A stretch of 64,000 nt of DNA from Nitzschia sp. DOCU1 (taxonomy: Eukaryota; Bacillariophyta; Bacillariophyceae; Bacillariales; Bacillariaceae). The stretch spans positions 434,001 to 498,000 of the forward strand of contig OX595988.1 of the NCBI GenBank assembly GCA_951394045.1, written 5' to 3'. The translations under genes were made by a program, and so were the position numbers. The notes under the pieces were generated by a model. That model worked only from the letters and a program-made list of their open reading frames with translations, did not search any database and was not told where the DNA came from. Shown in pieces: positions 32,761 through 42,451 of this stretch (positions are counted from its first letter, which is position 1; each line of letters begins with the position of its first letter).

Positions 32761-33708
32761 TCACACGGCAGGGCTTCTCTCACATCGGCCATCAGATGTC
32801 GTTTTAGCAAAGACACCGCATTCCTTCAAAGTTCGATTGTCAAAATTCCGATCCGGTATCGGATCGTCAAACCAGTCTTGCGCAAATCCCAACAGCAGAT
32901 TACAACGACTCCGTTTGCCCTCATTCGAGGGCCCACGATGCAAAATGCGCTGGTCGAAGATCACAATGTCACCGACTTTCAGTGTAGGTGCCACTTCTTC
33001 TCCTAACTCATCGGCGGCAAATTTGAGTTCTTCGGGAGGGCGTCGAGTCAAAAAGTGGGAACCGGGATGGAACCCGGTTGGGCCCATGTCAGCCGTCACG
33101 TCAACCAACGGAACGATAACATGAATGACGTGGGTCGGTACATGCTTTTCATAATTATAGTGTTCCATGTCAGAATGCCATTTCCCGCCCAACGATCCAG
33201 GAGTAGATATAATAAACGAGTTGTCCAGGCGGAGTTTGTCTTTCGTAGTGTAAAGAAGGTGGGAAGCAATGGGCTTCAGCTTATTGATTACTTGATCCAG
33301 AGATGGTACTTTGTGGAGATCAAGAAGGGCGTCGTCCAAGTTAGTAACGCTGACTTCGAAGCGTCCGGGAGAGCGCATGACAATTTCATGGAATCCAAGA
33401 CTGTTTCCGAGGCCCAGAGCAAACTCCCAATTCCCGTCATCTGCTAGCCCAATATAGTCAGGGAACAACGTATGACCGTTGTCGTATAGCTGCTCAAGCA
33501 CAGATTTAAAAACTCGTTCATAGCCAGTCTTCCACTCTTCCAGTTCGTCGTCAAAGAAATTGCGAAGGACGACAAAACCATTGGCCTCGAATTCGTTTCG
33601 AATATTGGCGTCGAACTCGTTTAGAGCCTTTGCGTCTTTATACCAAAGAAACGCCTTAGAGATGAGGAGCGGCAATAATGGGATTGACCAAAGCAGAGCT
33701 GATTTCAT
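32761..33708 (-). CDS. PhyH-type dioxygenase with N-terminal membrane anchor
   Basis: 315 residues. Residues 3-22 are hydrophobic (SALLWSIPLLPLLISKAFLW), a signal anchor placing the enzyme at a membrane. The PhyH core shows H178 and D180 in KWHSDMEHY, the distal H257 in ILHRGPSNEGKRSR, and PTGFHPGSHF at 210-219. It is not a close relative of the other PhyH protein in this window (21.7 kb): spacing and flanking motifs differ. Substrate unknown; 2-oxoglutarate and Fe(II) dependence follows from family. Confidence 0.82.
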   Translation of the reverse strand: MKSALLWSIPLLPLLISKAFLWYKDAKALNEFDANIRNEFEANGFVVLRNFFDDELEEWKTGYERVFKSVLEQLYDNGHTLFPDYIGLADDGNWEFALGLGNSLGFHEIVMRSPGRFEVSVTNLDDALLDLHKVPSLDQVINKLKPIASHLLYTTKDKLRLDNSFIISTPGSLGGKWHSDMEHYNYEKHVPTHVIHVIVPLVDVTADMGPTGFHPGSHFLTRRPPEELKFAADELGEEVAPTLKVGDIVIFDQRILHRGPSNEGKRSRCNLLLGFAQDWFDDPIPDRNFDNRTLKECGVFAKTTSDGRCERSPAV

Positions 33709-34246
33709 CTTGCTTTTTCGATGAGTGTTAGTAACACCTCAGGAGGGAAGAAATGAGAATGCTTTCCGCCGAGAATGACCGCTGGGGAATCGGGGAAATA
33801 AGTCGGCAAATCGAAAAATCGCCAAGTCGTACGTCCGTCGTCCACTTGAATATTCTTGGGCCTGCTCTTTGCCAGGAGTCGCAGTTAGTACCAGGTACAA
33901 CAAAAAGAAGGGGCTTCATGCTCTATGAGAGGTGCTTGTTCTCTTCGTATTCTAGCGTCCACAAGCAGCTGACAATCAACTAAAACACTGCTGACGGCTC
34001 TCTGGCTGCGGGGTAGCTCTTTCACAGTAGCTCTTTGTCAACATATCAACCATCATGGAGCAGCCTAGAGCGCTGGTATCATAGCAGAAGCAACAGAGAG
34101 TAATATCTTAGCTGGAAATGTTCCCTCCTATAGTGGAGCCGCAGTGGGTTTATCCCCGGAGGTAGAATATGTGTGTGCGATCACGAGACATGGAAACAGG
34201 TATTTGGTAGGACGATGTCGAATTGTGCATTGAGAGAGAACCATCT
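33709..34246. other. intergenic region between PhyH gene and Copia element
   Basis: About 540 bases, no ORF of note. The last five bases (34242-34246, CATCT) are the left copy of the Copia target-site duplication. Confidence 0.5.
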
Positions 34247-34379
34247 TGTCGTCTGTCTGTCCGTCTGTCTGTCTATGACCTCGATGACGTCGCCATCCGC
34301 TGATGGATCTGCCACCAATGATGCGGGATGATAGCGAGTAGACAAGCATAAACCTAGTCTCACATTCTTCATCACTACA
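34247..34379 (+). repeat. 5' LTR of Copia element
   Basis: TGTCGTCTGTCTG at the start (a TCTG microsatellite-like lead) to CATCACTACA at the end. Matches 40898-41030 with six substitutions. Confidence 0.92.
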
Positions 34380-34383
34380 GGTT

Positions 34384-36168
34384 GTGAAGCCCCTTTCATC
34401 GCTTTTGTCGTTGTTTCCTCTCTCTTTTGGTTCCGTTACGATGGCTTGTGGTCGTGGTCGAACCGCAGCCGGCAGCATTCCTCAGCTCGCCCAACCTCAT
34501 CACTCGGCAGCTGCTCCGAAGGCTCAGGATGACCCTCCCGTCGCCAATGACACGCCTCGCGAGGCCATGATGGTCGATGCGGATGCCTTGGCGGATGCTC
34601 AGGGCGGTAACCTTGGTGGCGGTTCTTCGTTTGCTTACATGGAAGACAACCCTCCGACTGGTACCACTTTGTTCCCTGCCCCATTCGATGACAACCATGT
34701 CAGCATGCCTTTCGGCACCCCTCCGCCGGGCGTGCCTGACACCGATTTGGTGCTGCCTCCGCACACCAGTCCGCATTCTCTGACTGTCCCCGGTGCTGGT
34801 CATGCCAGTAACCCCGCTCTGATGATGTCGCTGTCGGATTCCAACGCCCTCTTTCTGCAGCAGTCTAGCTCAGCCATTTTGGGCAATTTTGTCCCCGTGC
34901 CAATCGGCTCTGCCCCCGAGGAGGCCTTGCGAGCCTTGTTGGATGTCCAGGCGATTCTGGTCCAACGCCTTAATCAAGGCCATTACTTTGGCCCGGTCAC
35001 TTTTATCTACAAAGGTGGTCACAAGGTTGATTTGCTTCTGGACCCCCTGGCTCTTAGCAACAATGAGGCTCTTTGTGCTGCCCATCATCGCTGGAGTGTT
35101 GAGCACGCCACTGAACTTCAGTTCCTTGGCTTGACTCCACTCTTTGGAGCCCGCCTCCTGGCTACTGTCCTACAGCAGCTACTCTCGCCTTGTCTCTTTG
35201 AGACCGTTGTGGCACGTGTCCCTGGCGATGATAGCTTGCTCATTCAAGATGGAGTTCTACTTTGGTTACTTTGTTGGAAAGTTTTGTTTCCGACTACGGC
35301 TGTGTTCACAAAAGCCTTCACGGCTCACTGTGACAAGCTGACTTTGGATAGGTTTGGGAATGACTTCCCTGCCTTCGTGATATTGTTCCGGCGGCTGATT
35401 AATATAGCTGCTCGACATAACCTAGAGAGCTCTCAGAGCTTGCTCGAGCGTTTTCTTCATGGCTGCGTTGCATGCCCTCGTCCTATTGTCCAGCACCATT
35501 TCCGTGCAATTTTTATATTGTTTGTTGCTAATCCCTCGTCGGATCAATGGGATCTCAGCAAGCTTTTGGACGAAGCCGAAAGATTGTACAGTTTGGCGAT
35601 CGCGTTCAATTTACCGGATCATTCGTTCACACCTGCTGCTTCCCCCGGTTTCAGCTTGGCCGGAATCCAATCGAACGACGGTGTCATTGCCTTCTTTACC
35701 GAAGCTTTGAAAGCCGCTGTCGCCTCAGCTACTACTGGAACTTCTACTGGCAAGCCCTCCAGCCATCGGGCTAAATTTAAGACTTTGAAAAGTCGCTACG
35801 CCAACTTGCCCAAGCCCACATGGCTGACCGATGCACCCATTAATTCTACTGAGGTGCGCACCTTTAATGAGAAAGAATGGAAATGGTGCCCGACTTGTAC
35901 TCGATGGACGACGTGCCTCCAGGCACACAAAAATTGTTCTGAACGATTGGCACGCAAGCACAAATTCAAGTCTTCTGCCACTGCTTCATCGGGAGCTACT
36001 GCGGCGATGGCTACTACTGTTCCTGTTTCGCCTGCGTCAAGTCCTGCTCTTGCTCCTGTGCCAAAGGATAATAACCCTTTTGGGGACCTCACTGCCACAG
36101 GTCATGCTCTGGCCGCTCACTTTGCTACCCAGCTTCGTCTTAGTCGCGAGGCTGCTGGCAGCAAGTAG
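34384..36168 (+). CDS. Copia gag-like protein
   Basis: An intact open frame of 594 codons, with a likely start at the in-frame ATG 34441 (MACGRGRTAAGS; 575 residues). It starts just inside the 5' LTR and ends 78 bp before the pol frame, which is in a different frame. The first 130 residues are Pro/Ala-rich; the middle is helical (FETVVARVPGD, LLERFLHGC). Near residue 500 a W-C-P-T-C...H-K-N-C pattern looks like a zinc-binding gag knuckle. Intactness contrasts with the broken pol. Confidence 0.8.
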   Translation: MKPLSSLLSLFPLSFGSVTMACGRGRTAAGSIPQLAQPHHSAAAPKAQDDPPVANDTPREAMMVDADALADAQGGNLGGGSSFAYMEDNPPTGTTLFPAPFDDNHVSMPFGTPPPGVPDTDLVLPPHTSPHSLTVPGAGHASNPALMMSLSDSNALFLQQSSSAILGNFVPVPIGSAPEEALRALLDVQAILVQRLNQGHYFGPVTFIYKGGHKVDLLLDPLALSNNEALCAAHHRWSVEHATELQFLGLTPLFGARLLATVLQQLLSPCLFETVVARVPGDDSLLIQDGVLLWLLCWKVLFPTTAVFTKAFTAHCDKLTLDRFGNDFPAFVILFRRLINIAARHNLESSQSLLERFLHGCVACPRPIVQHHFRAIFILFVANPSSDQWDLSKLLDEAERLYSLAIAFNLPDHSFTPAASPGFSLAGIQSNDGVIAFFTEALKAAVASATTGTSTGKPSSHRAKFKTLKSRYANLPKPTWLTDAPINSTEVRTFNEKEWKWCPTCTRWTTCLQAHKNCSERLARKHKFKSSATASSGATAAMATTVPVSPASSPALAPVPKDNNPFGDLTATGHALAAHFATQLRLSREAAGSK

Positions 36169-36245
36169 TGCCTATCGGTTCCCTCCCTTCAAGTTTAGGG
36201 CTTTCTTTTATTATTCAAGTTCTTGGCCCGGTCTAAACTAAGAAA

Positions 36246-39200
36246 ATGAGAACCCATTTCAGTAGTTATTCTACGAAATGGCATGGGTTGCTGTGGTCCC
36301 TGCTGCCTGCTTGCCCTGATTTTAACTACCGGAGGCACCTCTACAGATCTCAAATTCGCCGCGCGCGTCCAGTTTCGTCAGCTAATTACCGGAGCCCTGC
36401 TGAAATTCCCGTGCTACCTGAAACCTACGCTCCTGGAAAATTGGCCAGTAATTTACTTGCCCAGCAATGCCGAGCCCATCTAAGTACTTTACTTGACCAT
36501 GATCATGTGGCCTTGCTGAGCATCACGTCCGATGATGTTCCTGTCATTCTGGATTCGGGGGCGACCATCGCGATTGGAATCGACCGATCTGATTTCGTCG
36601 GTGCCATCTCCCCTTGCCCCATGGTGGCATTGAAAGGCATCGGAAGTGGCCTCGCGGTGCGAGGTATTGGCACTGTTAAATGGAGTTTTTATGACATTGA
36701 TGGACATCAATGCGATGTTCGCCTTCGCGCCCTTTATGTTCCTGATTGCCCTGTTCGATTACTTCCTCCTCAGCAATTATCCACTGATCCGAGTGGTTGC
36801 GCATCCAATGGTGCCTGGGTTGGCCACGGCGACAATGCTCTGGTTTTCTACAATGGTCATTGCTTGCCCTTTGCTTACGACAAAGCATCAAACCTACCAA
36901 TTGGCAAGACTATTCCCGGAGTCTCCCGGTTCAGGGCATTCCTCAGTAATTTATCGGCTAGTCATCCCAAGGCTGATAACCCTACGGATGCACTGGAGTC
37001 TCTTGCACCATTGTTTGCCTCTGCTATCAGTGAGGATCAAAAACTGCTGCTGAGTTATCATCGTCGGCACGGGCATATTGGGATGAGCCGGATTCAGGAG
37101 TGGGCACGAGCTGGATTATTTGAAATTCCCAAGCGCCTGGCGAAATGCTCTATCCCAGTTTGCCCTGCCTGTCATTTTGGCGGAATGCATCGGCGCCCCC
37201 ACTCTCATGAGATAGGGAGTTCGACTATTCCCATCGAGGCTCCTGGCAATTTTATCGCAGTTGATCAAATGGAATCCGCCTTGGGCGGACGGATTCCTTT
37301 CACAAGAGGCCGCCCTTCAAATAGGCTCTACAAGTGCAGTACAGTGTTTGTGGATGCATTTTCCAAAGACGCAAAATCTTGCCTCCAAGAGTCAACCGCA
37401 GCCGAGCCCACTGTGGCTAGCAAGCAGTCCTTCGAGGCTGATTGTTGTCGCTATGATGTGCACGTTCGGCACTATCGCGCTGACAATGGCATTTTTGCAA
37501 GTCAGAAGTTTCATTCAGCAGTCGCTGTGGCAGGTCAATCCATGTCGTTCAGCGGCATCGGTGCCCACTTTCAAAACGGCATAGCCGAACGGTATATTGG
37601 CGTGTTCACCTGAACGGCCCGCATTTTGTTATTGGAGGCAATGTCTCATTTTCCTGGCGTGATTGATGAATCATTTTGGATCTTCGCATTTCAACATGCC
37701 GTTCTACTCCACAATCACACCCCAAGATACAAATCCGCTGGCCCCGGTTTCGCTACCCCATTTGAAATGTTTACCATGTCGGATGGCCCGTATGATGCCT
37801 CGTCTTTCCATCCCTTGGGCTGTCCCGTTTTTGTTCTTGATCCGTCCCTGGCTGATGGACAGCAGCATTCAAAATGGATGGCGTGAGCGGTTGTACCAGG
37901 GGATCTATATCGGTCACTCCCCTGAACATGCCTCAAATGTCCCGCTGGTCTATAACTCCCGGACCCAATTGGTTAGTCCCGCTTACCATGTAGGCAGGCC
38001 TTCTTTGTCAGCAAGAAAATCCCATCGCTATAATTGAAGCCATCGGTCGGTTGATTGCTGCACCTGAGAACCGGTGGAAACACAAGGATCCATTCTCGGT
38101 CTACCCCGATGCGCAGATAAATCGGCGATACATTGATCAGACTGTGGGCGCTGCGAGGGAGTTGCTTATTGAGCACCACCGGCATGCCGCTGCGGCACTA
38201 GCCTTGGCCAAACGGCGTCTATCTGACGCATCTGCTCCGCCTCCCAAATGCTTGCGCACTGACATTGCCTCCTTTTTACCGGTTGCAGGAGAACCCAAGG
38301 GAGTTTCTACGGCCGATGTGGTTTCGATGCCGTCCCTGGGCCCCCGACCAGATTAGAGCGCCCATCCGGTCCTTGGGTTACTCTCTGCCTCCTGGTGTGG
38401 CATTTGTTGCCAATGCTGCTTCATCGCAGTTGCCCAGCAGTTCCATGGTCGACCCTGCTTTTTCTGATAAATTGGCTGCCATCAGTCCCCATGATTGGGA
38501 TGGCAATGCCCGCGCTGCTCTAGACTGCTCACCGATCGATGGATCGTTAAACCTAGACAGTCTGCACGCTTGTGCTGTTAGCACAAACCCCGACGTCCTG
38601 ACGCAAAGCGAGATGTTTCGGGCGGATGATTGTTGGTGCGATTTTATTCGTTCACAGATCGACGAGATTTCTACTCTTGAAAAAGGAAAAGTTTGGCATG
38701 TTCTTCCCCGTTCTGACCTTCCCAGCTCCGCCCGCCTCCTGAATGCTGTCTGGTCCTACCGTCGTAAGCGCAGACCCGATGGCAGCCTGCTGAAATATAA
38801 AAGCCGTATCTGTGCCGACAGCATTGCCATATACCTTAAGTACTAGAAAAGTACTAAGGTTACAACCCCTTTTGCGCATAGGGCATAGTGAATTCACTGC
38901 CGCTCTACGTAGAATTCTACACAAAAGTAGAAAAATTCAGTAGAGGAGGGGTACAAACAGACTCGCAGAAAGACGAGGTCTGAGGTTCGAATCCATAGCA
39001 AAAAAGCAAAAAAATGGAGCCCTCACGAAAAGGGGGTATAGAGAACCATCCCACAAATGCAAAAGAAAGCGGGGGAAGAAAAATCTGAAAAAGGGGGCAG
39101 CCCACCCAACCCACCCAAAAATATGGGGGAGTGACGAGGAAACCGAAGCAACGCGTGACACCACTGCGCAGGGAAAAAAATCACTTCGGAGCGAAATGCA

Positions 39201-40732
39201 CGAAGCCCCGCGAAGGTGCGCGATCAGCACTGCCATGCCACAAGAGCACAAAAAGGCGGTTAAAAGACACGCAACAAGCGTAATGTCGCTGATCTTGGGG
39301 GAGCATGCCATATACCTTAAGTACTAGAAAAGTACTAAGGTTACAACCCCTTTTGCGCATAGGGCAAGCATGCAAGAGCAAAACCGTGATTTCACTGAAA
39401 CTTATGCTCCTGTCGTTCAATGGAGCACGGTCCGACTCGTGCTAGTCTATGCCGCTATGCTCGGCTTGGTTAACGCACAGGTTGATTTCGCTCAGGCTTT
39501 CACTCAAGCCGACATTGACACTGACGTTTTCTTGGCCATGCCTCAAGGATGGTACGTCGACGATAGCACCAACTCCCTCCGCCAGCATGATGATCCGAAG
39601 TTCCGCGATGATGAGCACTGCCTCCAGCTCCTGAAGAACCTCCATGGCACGAGGCAAGGAGCCCGCAACTGGTTTCTTTTCCTTCGGGACACAGTCCAAG
39701 GTCGACCCATGCCTATTCATATGCGAGGATTGCCTGCTGACGGTCTATACGGATGATTGCTGCATTTTTGGTGCGTCACAGAAGGTGATTGATGACTTGA
39801 AAGCTGCACTCTCCAAACATTTTGTCCTACGAGACGAAGGGAACGTCAAAGATTTCCTCGGTGTCCGGATCCGTCCAGCTCCGGAGCATGGCCCCTTTGC
39901 GTTCGAAATGACTCAGACCGGCTTGATTGACCAGATCCTCTCCAATGTTGGATTATCCGCCGTCAACGATGACTCTGGTAAGCGCTCTACCAGCTTCAAT
40001 GCCCCTTGGTCCTTCCGTTCCATTATTGGAAAGCTGAATTTCCTTGCCGCCAACACAAGGCCTGACATCACCTACGCTGTTCACTCACTTGGCAGCTCGC
40101 TTTACCAATGCTCCGAACAAAGATTGTCAACTGTTTGTCAAGTATCTGTGCCGCTACCTCTTGGGGACACGGACCAAAGGCATAACATGAAGCACCAGTT
40201 GACCGCCCACGCCGATGCAGACTTCTGTGGATTGTTTTCCACCCAGACCAGCCACCTCCGAGAGGCTGCTCTGTCCCGGACCGGATACGTCATCGCTTAC
40301 GCAGGCTGTCCCATTATTTGGAAAAGTGTTCTTCAGTCCATCATCAGCCTGAGTACCTGCAAAGCCGAATATGTCTCCCTTTCCGACTGCATCCGGTCCC
40401 TTCTGCCTTTACGCCGCATCCTTGACGAGCTGGTTGTTTTCAAACATCACCCCGCGAAGGACTCCGCTAACATGTTGATTGCCAACAAGCAACTCGAGTC
40501 AGTCGTCTTCGAAGACAACATCGGCGCTCTCGAAATTGCATCCAAGGAAGCACAATACCGTCTGCGCACCAAACACATTGCCATCCGATATCATCATTTT
40601 CGGGACCATGTCGCCAACCGCACCCTGCGCGTTCAGAAAATCGCCACGAAGGCGCAAGTGGCGGATATCTTCACAAAGCCGCTCGGCCGCGAGTCCTTCA
40701 TTTACTTGCGGAAGAAACTGTGTGGTTGGTGA
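36246..40732 (+). pseudogene. Copia pol (protease-integrase-RT-RNase H), disrupted
   Basis: The protease is recognisable by ILDSGATIAIG near 36549. The GAG-pre-integrase His/Cys motif (HRRHGHIG ... CPACH) is at about 37060-37190, and the integrase core acidic residues are in AVDQMES, YRADNGIF and NGIAERYIG. An in-frame TGA ends the first piece at 37613; the next piece (37626-37886) continues in the same frame. Frameshifts follow near 37885, 38030 and 38300. RT then runs to 38824, where a 542-bp TRIM-like unit is inserted, and resumes at 39370 with FTETYAPVVQWSTVRLVL. After another shift near 39690 come YTDD and the RNase H (AHADADF, STCKAEY). Catalytic motifs are largely preserved but the ORF is dead. 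Confidence 0.85.
38825..39366. mobile_element. TRIM-like miniature LTR element
   Basis: 542 bp, flanked by identical 61-bp direct repeats (38825-38885 and 39306-39366) that begin TGCC and end GGCA, and by a 5-bp target duplication AGCAT (38820-38824, 39367-39371). Removing the element plus one duplication restores the Copia RT frame exactly. The internal 420 bp have no coding capacity. They include two palindromes (GTGAATTCAC, GTAGAATTCTAC) and a B-box-like GGTTCGAATCC. A GGGGGAG purine tract abuts the right repeat. Each terminal repeat carries an internal hairpin (CCTTAAGTACT / AAGTACTAAGG). No primer-binding site is obvious. Confidence 0.85.
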
Positions 40733-40897
40733 TTTGTGCCAATTTTCCTGCCTTCTGTCTGTTCCTTCCTGTCGTCTCTCTCATGCCTTCGCTCGCTTGG
40801 AGCACGAGGGAGCCCCAGAGTCTTCTTAGCGTAGTTTGTAGTGTATGCTCCTACTCGGCTCACCATCAGTTCGACGTCACCCTCGGTCACGAGGGAG

Positions 40898-41030
40898 TGT
40901 CGTCTGTCTGTCCATCTGTCTGTCTATGACCTCGATGATGTCACCATCCGCTGATGGATCTGCCACCAATGACGCGGGATGATAGCAAGTAGACGAGCAT
41001 AAACCTAGTCTCACATTCTTCATCACTACA
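40898..41030 (+). repeat. 3' LTR of Copia element
   Basis: 133 bp, TG...CA, six differences from the 5' LTR, followed by the CATCT duplication at 41031. Confidence 0.92.
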
Positions 41031-41106
41031 CATCTCCGTATAAAATGGAATCTACAGAGTCCGCGGCCACTTTTTTGCCAAATTTTCATCTAGTAATGAA
41101 TGGTTT

Positions 41107-41533
41107 TTAATGATCTTTATTCTTGGCATTTTGGTGTTTAAGAAAGTCTGACAATGATGGGACACTCCATAAGCGCATGTATTCGTAAATGTATCTTTGC
41201 GAAGAATTCAGATCGGGATATGCAGATATCACTCTGTTTAAGGGATCCACGCGCATGGGTGTGACGGCGTTATGGTCGAAGTAGTCGAAAAGGGAAGCTC
41301 CTCCTGCAATCTGAATAGCGTTACGGTCGAAGTAGTCGACAATGGAAGCTCCCAATAACTTTCGCCAAGACTGGCTCCCGGCAAGGGTCGAAAGACTGAG
41401 GACATATTGGCCTCTCACAAATTGGCTCCCAATTATTGGCGCTTTGATCTGCTTTTATGTCCCTCCAACGGTCCACAAGAGTAAATGTTATGTCTTTGAA
41501 GGGGTCAACAATGGATGTTCCGAGGACTACCAT
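41107..41533 (-). pseudogene. possible gene relic between the two retroelements
   Basis: Two overlapping minus-strand frames (41321-41533 and 41107-41418) together read like one protein with a frameshift. A motif of the form GASIVDYFDRNAI / GASLFDYFDHNAV / GTSIVDPFKDITF is repeated three times. Family not recognised. Could also be chance; kept because of the internal repetition. Confidence 0.25.
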
Positions 41534-41800
41534 TCATCTAAAAGGGGCTCATACAAGAAAAAAGGCCAATTGCAGAGTGGAGACGATGCTTTAGGTGATA
41601 GTAAGGTAGCATTCCGCCCCTCAGCCCTTGTACTTTATTGCTAAAATTCCGTTCATGGCCATCAACCCGCCAAAAACGGCTAATTCTCGCCCTATTTTCA
41701 TCTCATGCTCATTGCCATGTAATTGACTTGGATCACCATGATACGAGCACCATCACCAGCTCTTTCATGAGTATTCCCCGTTTTGTTGCCAAACAACAAG

Positions 41801-42258
41801 TGCACTATGCTGAAAGTACGATGAAAAAGTTGTAGTGGAAATAATTGTGAGATCTAAAGTTATCGCTGAGTCTATCGCTTTTAGATCACTGGAGTCTTTC
41901 CTCAACGCATCCTGTATGCGTTGGATACAACTCCCACCGATCTGGCTTCTCGGGACTCTTCAAGGTCTATAACTCGATACCGTTGGAACTTCTAGTCCAG
42001 TGGTAGACGTCGACGGCTCGCCGTGCTCGCAACTGTCGACATCATTGCTCGTCAGCCGCGCCGGCCTTGCCCGTCCGTCCGTGCGTCCACAGACGTTCGA
42101 CCAAGTCGACGTCAGCCAGGTATGTATCTAAGGTATGTTGGTACTACACATAGGCCATTGTGTGTACTCATCGTTCGAACATTCTATCATTCCAATGTTG
42201 CAACATTCTAACGTTCTAACTACTTGTTAGATCTAGCGGGGTATTCTAGTGTACTGCA
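41801..42258 (-). repeat. 3' LTR of Gypsy element
   Basis: In element orientation it starts TGCAGTACAC and ends TAGTGCA. Compared with the 5' LTR it has an extra 21 bp (around CCGATCTGGCTTCTCGGGAC, 41938-41960), which the third LTR of the family also has in similar form, so the 5' LTR suffered the deletion. Confidence 0.9.
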
Positions 42259-42451
42259 TGCGCCCCCATGACAAGGGCTTCTAAGAGCTCACTCGTCAGT
42301 AGCATCGCGTTCCTCGTACGGATGCAGATTCCGGATATTGTATGTTTGTTGTACTGCTCCTTTCCTGATGGGAATAGAGCCATTGTCATTAATGTACACG
42401 ATCTCATACAGACTGCTATACAGATTTGTCCCATACTTGCGGGATTGTTCA

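Larger units (their letters stand above)
34247..41030 (+). mobile_element. Ty1/Copia LTR retrotransposon, complete but decayed
   Basis: A 6784-bp element with two 133-bp LTRs that start TG and end CA, flanked by the 5-bp target duplication CATCT (34242-34246 and 41031-41035). The two LTRs differ at six positions (about 95% identity), all transitions. A short purine tract (GAGGGAG) precedes the 3' LTR. Domain order gag, protease, integrase, RT, RNase H is that of Copia; wording of the domains resembles the diatom CoDi lineages. The pol region has stops and frameshifts and a nested TRIM-like insertion, so it is non-autonomous now. Confidence 0.92.

Noticed and set aside
38652..39420. Minus-strand ORFs across the TRIM-like element
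   Set aside because: They cross both terminal repeats and the element borders, so they are not ancestral coding units.
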